Source: Erythrobacter sp. HI0063
Lineage (GTDB): Bacteria > Pseudomonadota > Alphaproteobacteria > Sphingomonadales > Sphingomonadaceae
Assembly: GCF_001635685.1 (NCBI RefSeq)
Contig: NZ_LWFF01000274.1
Location: forward strand, 97,627 to 161,626
Length of the DNA: 64,000 nucleotides
Direction of reading: 5' to 3'
A program made the translations under genes and the position numbers. Numbering within the stretch: the stretch's first letter is position 1; each line of letters opens with the position of its first letter. Shown here one piece after another: positions 17,618-27,058 of this stretch. The notes below the pieces were generated by a model. It saw only the letters and a list, made by a program, of their open reading frames with translations, ran no database searches and was not told the DNA's origin.

Positions 17618-18906
17618 TGCAATTCCTGACCCATGGAGAAGACGGCTTCGAGCGGGCGTTCGAACGCGTGGTGCGCGACCGGCGCGAAAGCGATGCCGAC
17701 GTGGCGCGCGATGTCGGCCGCATCCTCAACGAAGTGCGCGAGCGGGGTGACAAGGCGCTGGTGGAATACACCATGCGCTTCGACGACCATCGCCTGACCG
17801 AGGATTCCGACTGGCGGATCACGGCGGAAGAATGCGCCGCGGCCCACGCCGCGCTGGACCCCGACCTGCGCGATGCGCTCCAGCTCGCCGCCGATCGCAT
17901 CCGCGCCTATCACGAAGGCCAGCTGCCCCAGAACCGCGACTATACCGACGATATCGGGATGCGGATCGGCGCGCGCTGGAACGCAGTCGAGGCGGCAGGG
18001 CTTTACGTGCCCGGAGGCCGCGCGGCCTATCCCTCCTCGCTGCTGATGAACGCCATTCCCGCCAAGGTCGCGGGCGTCGACCGGCTGGTCGTGACGACGC
18101 CCACGCCCAAGGGCGAAAGCAATCCGCTGGTGCTCGCTGCGGCGCATATCGCCGGGGTGGACGAGATTTGGCGGGTCGGCGGGGCGCAGGCCGTGGCCTC
18201 ACTCGCCTACGGGACGGACAGGATCGCCCGCGTCGACGTCGTGACCGGACCCGGCAATGCCTGGGTCGCGGAGGCCAAGCGCCAGCTCTACGGCGTGGTC
18301 GGCATCGACATGGTCGCGGGCCCAAGCGAAATCCTCGTCATCGCCGACAAGGACAACGATCCCGACTGGATCGCCGCCGATCTTTTGAGTCAGGCGGAAC
18401 ACGATCCCACCAGCCAGTCGATCCTCATCACCGACGACCGCAGCTTCGCGAAACTGGTCGAAGATGCAGTGGACCTGCAATTGATGAGCTTGCCGACTGC
18501 AAAGACCGCGCGAACGAGTTGGGAGGCGAACGGGTTGATCGTGGTGGTCGACACGCTCGACGATGCGATCCCGCTCGCCGATCGCCTCGCCGCCGAACAC
18601 GTTCAGCTCGCCGTGGCCGATCCCGAACCGCTATTCGCGAAGCTGCGCCATGCGGGCAGCGTGTTCCTGGGGCGGACCACGCCAGAAGCCGTCGGCGATT
18701 ACGTTGCCGGGCCAAATCACGTCCTTCCCACCGGGCGCCGCGCGCGCTTTGCCAGCGGATTGTCGGTGCTCGACTTCATGAAGCGCACCAGCTTCATCGA
18801 CGCGAACCCCGAGGCACTCGCTGCGATCGGGCCGGCAGCCGTCGCGCTCGCCCATGCCGAGGGCCTGCCCGCCCACGCCAAATCCATCGAATTGAGACTG
18901 AAATGA
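17617..18906 (+). CDS. hisD: Histidinol dehydrogenase
   Basis: HisD performs the last two oxidations of histidine synthesis, histidinol to histidine, with NAD+ and Zn2+. The 429-residue protein contains the NAD and zinc regions VPGGRAAYPSSLLMN, VTGPGNAWVAEAKRQLYG, VAGPSEILVIAD and LLSQAEHDPTSQS, plus the catalytic AEHVQLAVADPEPL segment and the C-terminal zinc-ligand region. Full family length. It is coupled to hisG upstream and to nusB downstream (4-base ATGA overlap). The rest of the his pathway is not in this window. Confidence 0.97.
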   Translation: MQFLTHGEDGFERAFERVVRDRRESDADVARDVGRILNEVRERGDKALVEYTMRFDDHRLTEDSDWRITAEECAAAHAALDPDLRDALQLAADRIRAYHEGQLPQNRDYTDDIGMRIGARWNAVEAAGLYVPGGRAAYPSSLLMNAIPAKVAGVDRLVVTTPTPKGESNPLVLAAAHIAGVDEIWRVGGAQAVASLAYGTDRIARVDVVTGPGNAWVAEAKRQLYGVVGIDMVAGPSEILVIADKDNDPDWIAADLLSQAEHDPTSQSILITDDRSFAKLVEDAVDLQLMSLPTAKTARTSWEANGLIVVVDTLDDAIPLADRLAAEHVQLAVADPEPLFAKLRHAGSVFLGRTTPEAVGDYVAGPNHVLPTGRRARFASGLSVLDFMKRTSFIDANPEALAAIGPAAVALAHAEGLPAHAKSIELRLK

Positions 18907-19355
18907 GCCGCAACTCCCGCTCTCAGGCCCGCAGCGCCGCGCGCCTTGCCGCCGTCCAGGCGCTGTATCAGCGCCACATGGAAAAGACCCCGCTTCCCCG
19001 CCTGCTCGACGAATTCCATCAGCATCGGCTTGGACGAGAAATCGAAGGCGACGAATATGCCGATGCCGAGGTCGCCTTTTTCGACGATATCGTCGGCGGC
19101 GTGGACGCGCGGCGCGAGGAGATCGACGACAAGCTGACCGCGCGACTGGCGCAAGGGTGGACGCTCGCCCGGCTCGACAAGACCATGCTCCAGATCCTGC
19201 GCGCGGGCACATACGAACTGATCGCGCGCCCGGACATCAGCAAAGCCACCGCGATCAGCGAATATGTCGATGTGGCCAAGGCCTTCTTCGACGATCGCGA
19301 GGCGAAATTCGTCAACGGCGTGCTGGATGCGGTCGCCAAGGATGCCGGGCGCTGA
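18903..19355 (+). CDS. nusB: Transcription antitermination factor NusB
   Basis: NusB, with NusE (S10), binds boxA RNA and supports rRNA transcription antitermination. This 150-residue all-helical protein has an Arg-rich RNA-binding N-terminus (SQARSAARLAAVQALYQ), then LDKTMLQILRAGTYEL and ISEYVDVAKAFFDDREAKFVNGVLDAVAK. Length is usual for alphaproteobacteria. The ATG overlaps the hisD stop and its own TGA overlaps the presumed CTG start of thiL. nusB-thiL order is common in proteobacteria. Confidence 0.95.
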   Translation: MSRNSRSQARSAARLAAVQALYQRHMEKTPLPRLLDEFHQHRLGREIEGDEYADAEVAFFDDIVGGVDARREEIDDKLTARLAQGWTLARLDKTMLQILRAGTYELIARPDISKATAISEYVDVAKAFFDDREAKFVNGVLDAVAKDAGR

Positions 19356-20206
19356 CGGAAGGCGATTTCATCGCCGCGCTCGGCTCGCTCGCCAGCCATC
19401 CGGCGGCGCGCGAGTTCAGGGACGACGCGGCGATCATCGCTGTCGGAGGCGAGCGCCTGATCTTCACGCACGATACGCTCGTCCAAGGTGTGCATGTTCG
19501 CGAAGGCGAAGATCCGGCGGATATCGCCTGGAAGCTTATCGCCGTGAATCTGTCCGATCTGGCGGCCAAGGGCGCGGAGCCGGTGGGTGTTCTCGTCGGC
19601 CACATGCTCGGCGAAGGCGATGACCGTTTCGTCGAAGGCCTAAGCCAGATACTTACCGAATACGACGTGCCCCTGCTTGGCGGAGACACAGTCCGCGCGG
19701 AGGGGCGCAGAGTGTGGGGCTGCACCGCGATCGGGCGCGCAACGTCGGACCCGGTGCCAGACCGGCGCGGCGCGCAGGTGGGCGATGCGGTCTATGTCAC
19801 CGGCACCCTCGGGTGTGCCATGCTCGGCTTCGAGAGACCCGAAGGAGAGCACGATCTCGCCTATCGCCGCCCGCGCCCACGGCTGTGCGAAGGGCGCGCT
19901 CTCGCGCCGATCGTCACCGCGATGATGGACGTCTCCGACGGGTTGCTGCTCGATTGCTGGCGGCTGGCCGAAGCGAGCGGGACGCGCATCGAAGTCGACA
20001 GCTCAACAATACCCGTCGCCAATCCGACGCGCCGCGACGAGTGCCTGCGCTGGGGCGACGATTACGAATTGCTGTTCACCGCGCCCGCCGATGTCGAGCT
20101 TCCGATCGCAGCCAGCCGGATCGGCACGGTCGTGGCGGAGGGGCCGGCCCTCATCCTCGACGGAGAGGCGCTCTCCCGCTCCGACGGGCTCGGGTACAGC
20201 CATTAG
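19352..20206 (+). CDS. thiL: Thiamine-monophosphate kinase, apparently starting at CTG
   Basis: ThiL phosphorylates thiamine monophosphate to the active cofactor thiamine pyrophosphate. Motifs of the PurM/ThiL fold are present: DDAAII, THDTLVQGVHV, NLSDLAAKGAEPVG, GGDTVR, MMDVSDGLLLD and WGDDYELLFTA. The expected N-terminus (TEGDFIAAL, as in the family's TEGEF-type start) is encoded directly after a CTG that overlaps the nusB stop (CTGA). No ATG, GTG or TTG is in frame near it: the nearest downstream is a GTG far inside the conserved domain. An AAGGA Shine-Dalgarno lies 9 bases before the CTG. A start at CTG gives 284 residues, slightly short but normal. Confidence 0.9.
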   Translation: MTEGDFIAALGSLASHPAAREFRDDAAIIAVGGERLIFTHDTLVQGVHVREGEDPADIAWKLIAVNLSDLAAKGAEPVGVLVGHMLGEGDDRFVEGLSQILTEYDVPLLGGDTVRAEGRRVWGCTAIGRATSDPVPDRRGAQVGDAVYVTGTLGCAMLGFERPEGEHDLAYRRPRPRLCEGRALAPIVTAMMDVSDGLLLDCWRLAEASGTRIEVDSSTIPVANPTRRDECLRWGDDYELLFTAPADVELPIAASRIGTVVAEGPALILDGEALSRSDGLGYSH

Positions 20207-20338
20207 GAAAATTGCGCGGCGCGGGCCCGACGACGCATAAAAGCCCGCGCGATTGCGCCTTGCCACGCAATCCTCCCCGCTTATACCTTTCCCCTATGTG
20301 CACCGGCGTTCCCTCGCCGGGAGACACGATAAAAACAA

Positions 20339-22507
20339 ATGTGGGAGGGGAACTTGGAACTCATCTGGATAGCCATCGTGCTTGGCCTGCTCGCGGTCGT
20401 GTACGGTTTCGTCACCAGCCGACAGGTGCTGGCATCGGGTACGGGCAATGCCCGTATGCAGGAAATCGCCGCCGCCATTCAGGAAGGGGCGCAAGCCTAT
20501 CTGAAGCGGCAATATATCACGATCGCCTTCGTCGGCGTGGTCGTGGCCATTCTCGTCGGCGTGTTTCTGGGCGCGATCCCGGCGGTCGGCTTCGTCATCG
20601 GAGCCATCCTGTCGGGCGTGGCGGGCTTTATCGGGATGAACATCTCGGTGCGGTCCAACGTCCGCACCGCCGCCGCCGCGCAAAGCGGGCTGCAACAGGG
20701 CCTCACCCTCGCCTTCCGTGCGGGCGCGATCACCGGCATGCTCGTGGCGGGCCTAGCCCTCCTCGCGATCGCGGTGTTTTTCTGGTATCTCGTCGGTCCG
20801 GCGGGCTACGCCGCGAACGACCGTGCGGTGATCGACGGGCTGGTCGGGCTCGCCTTCGGCGCTTCGCTGATTTCGATCTTCGCGCGCCTCGGCGGCGGAA
20901 TCTTCACCAAGGCCGCCGATGTCGGCGCCGACCTCGTTGGCAAGGTCGAGGCCGGTATTCCGGAGGACGATCCCCGCAACCCCGCCGTCATCGCGGACAA
21001 TGTCGGCGACAATGTGGGCGATTGCGCAGGCATGGCCGCCGATCTGTTCGAAACCTACGTCGTCACGGTGGGCGCCACCATGGTCTTGACCGCGCTGCTG
21101 TTCGGCGAGCGGCTGGGCGATGCGCTGCTGCCGATGATGGCCCTGCCGCTGCTCATCGGGGGTGCCTGCATCCTCACCAGCATCATCGGCACCTATTTCG
21201 TCAAGCTCGGCAAGAGCCAGAACGTGATGGGCGCGATGTACAAGGGCTTCACCGTCACCGCCGTGCTTTCGATCCCGCTGATCTGGCTGGTCATGAATTA
21301 CGCACTGGGCGGGATGGACGCCGTCATCGGGGCGGAGGCAACCGGAGTCGATCCGGGCGCGCCGTTGGCCGAAGAGGGAGTCACCGAACAGGTCGTGACG
21401 CTGACCGGCTGGGCGCTGTTCTGGTGCTCGGTCATCGGGCTCGCCATCACCGGGCTCATCATCTGGATCACCGAATATTACACCGGCACCAATTACCGCC
21501 CGGTGAAATCGATCGCCAAGGCTTCGGAAACGGGCCACGGCACCAATGTGATCCAAGGCCTGGCCATCAGCCTGGAATCGACCGCGCTGCCCACTCTGCT
21601 GATCGTGGCGGGAATCATCTCCACCTTCCAGCTCGCCGGCCTGATGGGCATCGCCTATGCGGCCACCGCGATGCTGGCGCTGGCAGGTATGGTCGTGGCG
21701 CTCGATGCATACGGGCCGGTCACGGACAATGCCGGGGGCATCGCCGAAATGGCGGGCCTCGACGACAGCGTGCGTGAAAAGACCGACCTGCTCGATGCAG
21801 TGGGCAACACGACCAAGGCGGTGACCAAGGGGTATGCGATCGGATCGGCGGGCCTCGCCGCTCTCGTCCTGTTCGCCGCCTACACCACCGATTTGGCCGA
21901 GTTCTTCCCGAATGCGGACGTCGATTTCTCTCTTGAGAACCCATACGTCATCGTCGGGCTGCTGCTCGGCGCGCTACTGCCCTATCTGTTCGGGGCGATG
22001 GGGATGACCGCCGTGGGCCGCGCGGCGGGCGATGTGGTCAAGGACGTGCGCGAACAGTTCGCGGGCGACTCCGGCATCATGGCGGGCACCAGCAAGCCCG
22101 ATTACGCCCGCACGGTGGACCTGGTGACGAAGGCCGCGATCAAGGAGATGATCGTGCCCTCGATGCTGCCGGTTTTGGCGCCGATCGTGGTCTATTTCGT
22201 CATCACACTGATCGCGGGGCAGGAAAACGGCTTCGCGGCTCTCGGCGCCCTGCTGCTCGGCGTAATCGTGGGCGGCCTGTTCGTCGCGCTGTCGATGACG
22301 GCAGGCGGCGGCGCGTGGGACAACGCCAAGAAATACATCGAGGACGGCAATCACGGCGGCAAGGGCTCCGAAGCCCACAAGGCCGCGGTGACGGGCGATA
22401 CGGTCGGCGATCCCTACAAGGATACGGCCGGTCCGGCGGTCAATCCGATGATCAAGATTACCAATATCGTCGCTCTGCTTTTGCTGGCAGCCTTGGCTGC
22501 CGGCTGA
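20339..22507 (+). CDS. hppA: K+-independent H+-translocating pyrophosphatase
   Basis: This 722-residue inner-membrane pump with about 16 helices couples PPi hydrolysis to proton export. The PPi-binding loop [20 protein letters not shown] with [19 protein letters not shown] and the C-terminal [18 protein letters not shown] are intact. In the K+-site motif [16 protein letters not shown], Lys replaces the Ala of K+-dependent enzymes and Thr follows three residues later, the signature of the K+-independent subtype. The ATG at 20339 has no clear Shine-Dalgarno. A TTG at 20354 has GGAGGGG five bases upstream and may be the real start. It lies 132 bases after thiL. Confidence 0.96.
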   Translation: MWEGNLELIWIAIVLGLLAVVYGFVTSRQVLASGTGNARMQEIAAAIQEGAQAYLKRQYITIAFVGVVVAILVGVFLGAIPAVGFVIGAILSGVAGFIGMNISVRSNVRTAAAAQSGLQQGLTLAFRAGAITGMLVAGLALLAIAVFFWYLVGPAGYAANDRAVIDGLVGLAFGASLISIFARLGGGIFTKAADVGADLVGKVEAGIPEDDPRNPAVIADNVGDNVGDCAGMAADLFETYVVTVGATMVLTALLFGERLGDALLPMMALPLLIGGACILTSIIGTYFVKLGKSQNVMGAMYKGFTVTAVLSIPLIWLVMNYALGGMDAVIGAEATGVDPGAPLAEEGVTEQVVTLTGWALFWCSVIGLAITGLIIWITEYYTGTNYRPVKSIAKASETGHGTNVIQGLAISLESTALPTLLIVAGIISTFQLAGLMGIAYAATAMLALAGMVVALDAYGPVTDNAGGIAEMAGLDDSVREKTDLLDAVGNTTKAVTKGYAIGSAGLAALVLFAAYTTDLAEFFPNADVDFSLENPYVIVGLLLGALLPYLFGAMGMTAVGRAAGDVVKDVREQFAGDSGIMAGTSKPDYARTVDLVTKAAIKEMIVPSMLPVLAPIVVYFVITLIAGQENGFAALGALLLGVIVGGLFVALSMTAGGGAWDNAKKYIEDGNHGGKGSEAHKAAVTGDTVGDPYKDTAGPAVNPMIKITNIVALLLLAALAAG

Positions 22508-22533
22508 TCGTCTCAATTCGCAGTGAAAGCGAA

Positions 22534-22564
22534 CCCCGTCGGAAGCGATTCCGGCGGGGTTTTT
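22534..22564 (+). terminator. Intrinsic terminator after hppA
   Basis: A 9-bp stem (22534-22542 with 22551-22559, one G-T wobble) with an 8-base loop is followed by five T (22560-22564). It sits 27 bases after the hppA stop and closes the his-nus-thi-hpp run. Confidence 0.85.
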
Positions 22565-22566
22565 CC

Positions 22567-22594
22567 TTGCAAGAGGTCCTCGTATCCGTATTAT
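22567..22594 (+). promoter_or_regulatory. Possible sigma70-type promoter for the S9 peptidase gene
   Basis: TTGCAA (22567-22572) and TATTAT (22589-22594) are separated by 16 bases. They lie immediately after the hppA terminator and about 115 bases before the S9 peptidase ATG. Spacing and sequence are near the housekeeping consensus. This is inferred from sequence only. Confidence 0.45.
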
Positions 22595-22708
22595 TTCGCT
22601 CCGGAGCGGGGCCTTTAAGAAAAACATTGTGTTTGTTTCAGTTCGCCCCGTGGCAGCGCCTTTGTTGGCGCGCCTTGGACAAGACGGATTTCGACTGGAG
22701 GGACGCAT

Positions 22709-24820
22709 ATGACTATTTTTGGAAAAGCCGCACGACGGGGTTCTAGCCGCCTCGCCATGGCGCTCGCGATCGGGGCGCTGGGTACTGTAGGCATCGCGAA
22801 TTCGGCACCGGCGGTGGCGCAGGCCGCTGCGCAGGAACACAAGCGCATGCCGATTTCGGAGATCGGCACCCTGCCGAATACGCAGCAGGTTCGCATTTCG
22901 CCCGAAGGCAATCGCCTCGCGATGACCATCAACAATGACGGTCAGGAAGTCTACGCGGTCCTCAATCTGGATGAAGCAAATCCGACGCCGAAGATCTTCG
23001 CTTCGTCCGGCGAATTCATGGAAGCCGGGGATCGTACCGTGGGCTTCTATCGCTGGATCGGGAACGATCATATCGTCTTCCAGCTGGTCAGCCGCGAAAA
23101 TTTCGGCGGCCAGCGGGGCGACATGGCGCGCCTCGTGTCGTTCAACGTAAACACTGGCAAGATGGAACCGCTGGTCTGGCGGGACAGTGGCGGTAATGCC
23201 AGCACCATCCTCCATGTCGATCATTCGACCGGCAAGTTCCTGCTCGAACGACAGAATCTGAGCTACGATAGCGGCGCGGACCGGAATCGCCCCGAAGTGG
23301 TCGAAGTCGATGTCGCGACCGGCAAGTTCCAGCGCGTGCAGCGCCCCAACCTCGCCGTTTACGGCTGGTTCGCTGATGGCGACGGCAACATCCGCGGCGG
23401 ATCGAGCTATGATGGCGATACCGGACAGGACCGGCTGCTTTACCGTTCCGATGGCAGCGGAAACTTCAAGACTGTCCAGAAGGTGAAGGACGAGGACTTC
23501 ACCGGAGCCGGGATCAGCCCCTCGATCTTCCTCGACGAACCGGACATGGCGATCGCGACCAGCAATCACGACGGTTTTACCAAGGTCTACAAGGTCAATA
23601 TGCAGACCATGGAAATCGTGGAGGAAATCTTCGGTGTCGAAGGCTACGATGTCGGCGGCACGAGCGCGAACAAGGACGGGAACGCCCTCGGAAGCGTTTC
23701 GTATGTGACCGATCGCAGCCGCGTCAAATATTTCGACCCGCAGCTGAAGGCCGTGCAGGAGCAGATCCTCGACGATTCCTTTGGCAAGGATAACGCCCGC
23801 ATCATTTCGACCAGCGAAGACATGACCAAGCTGGTCATCTATGTCGCGGAAACCAATCAGGCCGGTGGATTCTACTATTACGATATCCAGTCGGGCGATT
23901 TCCGCCAGATCGGCTGGTCGAACAACGTTCTGAAGGATGCAAAGCTCAACCCGGTGGAAATGGTGCGCTATCGGGCGAGCGACGGCGAAATGATCGAAGC
24001 GGCGGTGACCATGCCGCGCCATCGGATGGGCCAGAAGAACCTGCCGGTCGTGATGATCACGCATGGCGGCCCGTTCGGCCCTCGCGACAATGCCGAGTTC
24101 GAACCCTGGGCGCAGGCGATGGCGGAACAGGGCTATGTCGTGGTGCAGCCGAACTATCGTGGCTCGGGCGGCTATGGCAGCGAATGGATCAAGAAGGGCC
24201 GTGACGATGGGTTCGGCCTGCGTATGCAGGACGATCTCAACGACGCGATCACCCACCTTGCACAGCAGGGCGTGGTGGACGCGGACCGCGCCTGCATGAT
24301 GGGCTGGTCCTATGGCGGCTATGCCTCGGCTCGTGCGGCCCAGCGCGATCCCGACAAGTGGAACTGCACGATCGCCGGCGCTGGCGTCTACGATCTCGGC
24401 CTGATGCGGCGTTACGATGTTGGATATCTCGGCAAGTTCGGCTCGAATTATCTGGCAAAGGGTGCGGCAGATCTCGATTCCGTCAGCCCCGCGAAAAACG
24501 CATCGGGTGACTGGGCGCCGATCCTGATCGTCCATGGCGTGCGCGACGCGCGCGTTCCGGTCGAACAGGCTCGCACGCTCGTCAGCGCGCTCAAGAGTGC
24601 GGGCAAGCAGGAAGGCAAGGATTTCGTGTATCTCGAACAGCCGAAGAACACGCATAACCTTCCCTACGACTATACTCGCATCGAATGGCTGGGCGCGGCT
24701 GCGGCCTGGCTGGAAAAGCACAATCCGGCCTATGTTTCGTCCGATCCCGATTTCGCATCGAAACCGGCCCTGGACGCTTCGGCGGTCAAGATGGCCAAGG
24801 AGTTGGACATCACGATCTGA
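22709..24820 (+). CDS. S9 family peptidase (prolyl oligopeptidase/acylaminoacyl peptidase type), exported
   Basis: This 703-residue protein starts with a signal peptide (GSSRLAMALAIGALGTVGIA, cleavage after PAVAQA). A WD-like beta-propeller covers about residues 40-420 and an alpha/beta-hydrolase domain follows. The nucleophile is in GWSYGGYASA, the Asp in HGVRDARVPVEQ and the His in PKNTHNLPYDY, so the triad is complete. It should cleave short peptides in the periplasm or outside the cell. A strong GGAGGGAC Shine-Dalgarno precedes the ATG. The gene stands alone between two terminators. Confidence 0.93.
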   Translation: MTIFGKAARRGSSRLAMALAIGALGTVGIANSAPAVAQAAAQEHKRMPISEIGTLPNTQQVRISPEGNRLAMTINNDGQEVYAVLNLDEANPTPKIFASSGEFMEAGDRTVGFYRWIGNDHIVFQLVSRENFGGQRGDMARLVSFNVNTGKMEPLVWRDSGGNASTILHVDHSTGKFLLERQNLSYDSGADRNRPEVVEVDVATGKFQRVQRPNLAVYGWFADGDGNIRGGSSYDGDTGQDRLLYRSDGSGNFKTVQKVKDEDFTGAGISPSIFLDEPDMAIATSNHDGFTKVYKVNMQTMEIVEEIFGVEGYDVGGTSANKDGNALGSVSYVTDRSRVKYFDPQLKAVQEQILDDSFGKDNARIISTSEDMTKLVIYVAETNQAGGFYYYDIQSGDFRQIGWSNNVLKDAKLNPVEMVRYRASDGEMIEAAVTMPRHRMGQKNLPVVMITHGGPFGPRDNAEFEPWAQAMAEQGYVVVQPNYRGSGGYGSEWIKKGRDDGFGLRMQDDLNDAITHLAQQGVVDADRACMMGWSYGGYASARAAQRDPDKWNCTIAGAGVYDLGLMRRYDVGYLGKFGSNYLAKGAADLDSVSPAKNASGDWAPILIVHGVRDARVPVEQARTLVSALKSAGKQEGKDFVYLEQPKNTHNLPYDYTRIEWLGAAAAWLEKHNPAYVSSDPDFASKPALDASAVKMAKELDITI

Positions 24821-24845
24821 ACTGAGCCATTCGAACTATCTTCGT

Positions 24846-24880
24846 AAGGGAGCGGCGGGCCGAGCGTCCGCCGCTCCCTT
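24846..24880 (+). terminator. Intrinsic terminator after the S9 peptidase gene
   Basis: A perfect 13-bp stem (24846-24858 with 24868-24880) with a 9-base loop ends in TT and is followed by ATT. It lies 26 bases after the stop codon. The T-run is short, so efficiency is uncertain. Confidence 0.65.
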
Positions 24881-24975
24881 ATTCGTTCGGCAGGGTTCGG
24901 CCTCCAGCCTTAAGCAAGTTTAAGCGCTTGGGCTGCTAAGGGCCTTGCAACTTCCATGCGGGGAGGGAGCATGGG

Positions 24976-26166
24976 ATGGCAATGACGCAAGTCGATCGAC
25001 CGGGGGCCGGCAAATGGCGAAGCGAAGGGCGCGGTGCACCGGCGCTCGGCGCGGTCGGGCATCTGGATAATGGCTTTTCCGCCCTGCCCTGGCCCGAATG
25101 CCAAGGGCAGGCCTTTATCGAACAATGGAAGGAATTGGGGCGGACCTCTGTCTCTCCCAACCCGTTCAACGAAGACTGGTTCATCCTTTCCGGCCTGCGC
25201 GCGTTCGATCCTGAAGGCCGTGTCAGGCTCGCGACGCTGGTCAGCGGCGGTCGGCTCGTTGGCCTGTTGCCGATCCTCGCTGCACGTACATATCATGGGC
25301 GGCCCCTCCCGCATCTCGCAGGCTGGCAGCACGCCAACAGCTTCTGCGGCGAACCGCTGATCCGTGTCGGTTTCGAACACGAATTCTGGACCGCGCTGCT
25401 TGCATGGGCCGACGCGCAAAGCGGCTTGTCGACCTTTCTGCATCTTGGCGGATGCCCTGCGGCCAGCCCCGCCCTCGCCACTCTGAATTCGGTCTGCGCG
25501 CGGACGAATCGTGCTCCTTCCATCGTGCATCGCGAAGAACGAGCGGTGCTGCACCATGGCCCGTCTCCCGAAGCGCATCTCGTCGCTGCCGCCAGCAAGA
25601 AACGTCGCAAGGATTGGGCACGCCGCCGCCGACGGCTCGAGGAAGAGGGCGAACTCCAATTCGGTTGTCGCGACGATGCAGAAGGCCTGGAAAGCTGGAT
25701 CGACGAATTTCTCCGGCTGGAACGGGCCGGATGGAAGGGCGATGAAGGATCGGCCCTTGCCAGCGACCACCGGACCGAGGCCATGTTCCGCGCCAGCCTG
25801 ACCGGTGCCGCCGGGGCCGGGCGTCTCCAGCGCCTCGCCTTTCATCTCGATGGCCGGCCCGTGGTGATGCTCGCCAATTTCCTGGCACCCCCGCACGCCT
25901 TCAGCTTCAAGACCGCTTATGACGAAGACCTCGCTCGCTTTTCGCCCGGCGTCTTGCTTCAACTCGAAAACCTTGCCCTTCTCGATCGCGACGACATCGC
26001 GCTGACCGATAGCTGCGCCGCGCCCGATCATCCCATGATCGATCACATCTGGCGCGATCGGCGGGAAATCGTCAAAGTCTCGATCCCGATCGGCGGCCGA
26101 CTGCGCAGGATCGCAGGATCCATTCTGACCGGTATCGAGGGTCGCCGCCTGGAGAAACGCCCATGA
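24976..26166 (+). CDS. GNAT/FemAB-like acyltransferase (BioF2-like, CelD-type)
   Basis: This 396-residue soluble protein resembles the BioF2-like/CelD acyltransferase group of the GNAT superfamily. The segments that suggest it are NPFNEDWFILSGLRAF, SKKRRKDWARRRRRLEEEGEL (the basic linker before the second GNAT-like half), FLRLERAGWKGDEGSA, and PHAFSFKTAYDEDLARFSPGVLLQLENL near the end, the usual acyl-CoA-site region. Substrate is unknown; relatives act in polysaccharide or peptidoglycan-like aminoacyl transfer. A strong GGGGAGGGAG Shine-Dalgarno precedes the ATG. The next gene starts on its stop codon (ATGA), so the pair is translationally coupled. Confidence 0.78.
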   Translation: MAMTQVDRPGAGKWRSEGRGAPALGAVGHLDNGFSALPWPECQGQAFIEQWKELGRTSVSPNPFNEDWFILSGLRAFDPEGRVRLATLVSGGRLVGLLPILAARTYHGRPLPHLAGWQHANSFCGEPLIRVGFEHEFWTALLAWADAQSGLSTFLHLGGCPAASPALATLNSVCARTNRAPSIVHREERAVLHHGPSPEAHLVAAASKKRRKDWARRRRRLEEEGELQFGCRDDAEGLESWIDEFLRLERAGWKGDEGSALASDHRTEAMFRASLTGAAGAGRLQRLAFHLDGRPVVMLANFLAPPHAFSFKTAYDEDLARFSPGVLLQLENLALLDRDDIALTDSCAAPDHPMIDHIWRDRREIVKVSIPIGGRLRRIAGSILTGIEGRRLEKRP

Positions 26167-27026
26167 CCGTACACGACATGTCGCTCGCCCAGACCTTTCC
26201 GCGTTCCGCCCGCGAAACCTTTGCAAGGAATTATCCGGAAACGCCGCACAAGCTGACGCACAGCTTGACCGCCGATGCGCGCCTGTCGCTCGAAGGGCTC
26301 GCATCGCTCGCGGAAAGCCTTCCCGAAACGTCGATCGAATATAATCGCGGCGATCTTCCGGTCGGCATCGATGGGAAGCCGGGCGGGACAGGACTTTCGA
26401 TCGGCGAGACCATACGCCGCATCGCCTCAAGCAATAGCTGGGCGGTGCTGAAGAATATCGAACAGGTCGCCGAATACCGATCGCTGCTGATGGAATTGCT
26501 GGAGCAGTTGCGGCCCCAGATCGAATCGGCAACCGGTGAGTTGCTTACTCCCCAGGCATTCGTCTTCATTTCCAGTCCGAACGCGGTCACGCCCTATCAC
26601 TTCGATCCGGAGCACAATATTCTGCTCCAGCTGACCGGTAACAAGGCCATGACGCAATTTCCCGCAGGCGATCCGCGCTACGCCCCGGACCGCGTGCACG
26701 AAAGCTATCACCTGGGCGGTCCGCGCGAATTGCCGTGGGCCGAAGACCTGCTCGAAGGCGGCACCGAATTTTCGCTGGCGCCCGGCGAAGCGCTCTACGT
26801 GCCCGTGATGGCGCCGCATTTCGTCCGCAACGGTCCGGAAAGCTCCATCTCGCTCTCCGTTACCTGGCGTTCGGAATGGAGCTATGGTGAATCGGACGCG
26901 CGCTGTTTCAACGGGATCGCGCGGCGCTATGGCTTCAATCTCCGCGCGCCGAAACGCTGGCCGCATGCGAACCGTGCGAAATCCTTTTCCTATCGCGCCT
27001 ATCGCAGCCTGTTCGGCGCGGGTTGA
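26163..27026 (+). CDS. JmjC/cupin-like protein, probable Fe(II)/2-oxoglutarate hydroxylase
   Basis: This 287-residue protein has a double-stranded beta-helix signature: PYHFDPEHNILLQLTG supplies HxD (His146, Asp148). GEALYVPVMAPHFVRNG supplies the distal His (His219) about 70 residues later, as in JmjC-type oxygenases. The N-terminal third is helical with RIASSNSWAVLKNIEQ, a segment common in cupin_8 proteins before the barrel. Such enzymes hydroxylate side chains of proteins, peptides or small molecules. Homologues are sometimes labelled transcriptional regulators, but no DNA-binding domain is visible. It overlaps the acyltransferase by 4 bases; the two probably act on the same molecule. Confidence 0.78.
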   Translation: MTVHDMSLAQTFPRSARETFARNYPETPHKLTHSLTADARLSLEGLASLAESLPETSIEYNRGDLPVGIDGKPGGTGLSIGETIRRIASSNSWAVLKNIEQVAEYRSLLMELLEQLRPQIESATGELLTPQAFVFISSPNAVTPYHFDPEHNILLQLTGNKAMTQFPAGDPRYAPDRVHESYHLGGPRELPWAEDLLEGGTEFSLAPGEALYVPVMAPHFVRNGPESSISLSVTWRSEWSYGESDARCFNGIARRYGFNLRAPKRWPHANRAKSFSYRAYRSLFGAG

Positions 27027-27058
27027 CCGAAGCGAATCGGGGCGCGTAGGCGCGAGAG

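Noticed and set aside
20219..20250. A GC hairpin after thiL as a possible terminator.
   Set aside because: An 8-bp stem with a 16-base loop and no following T-run; too weak to call.
21974..24721. A 915-codon open frame on the minus strand opposite hppA and the S9 peptidase gene.
   Set aside because: It lies antisense to two clearly conserved genes, crosses a terminator, and its translation resembles no family; it is a product of high-GC third-position bias.
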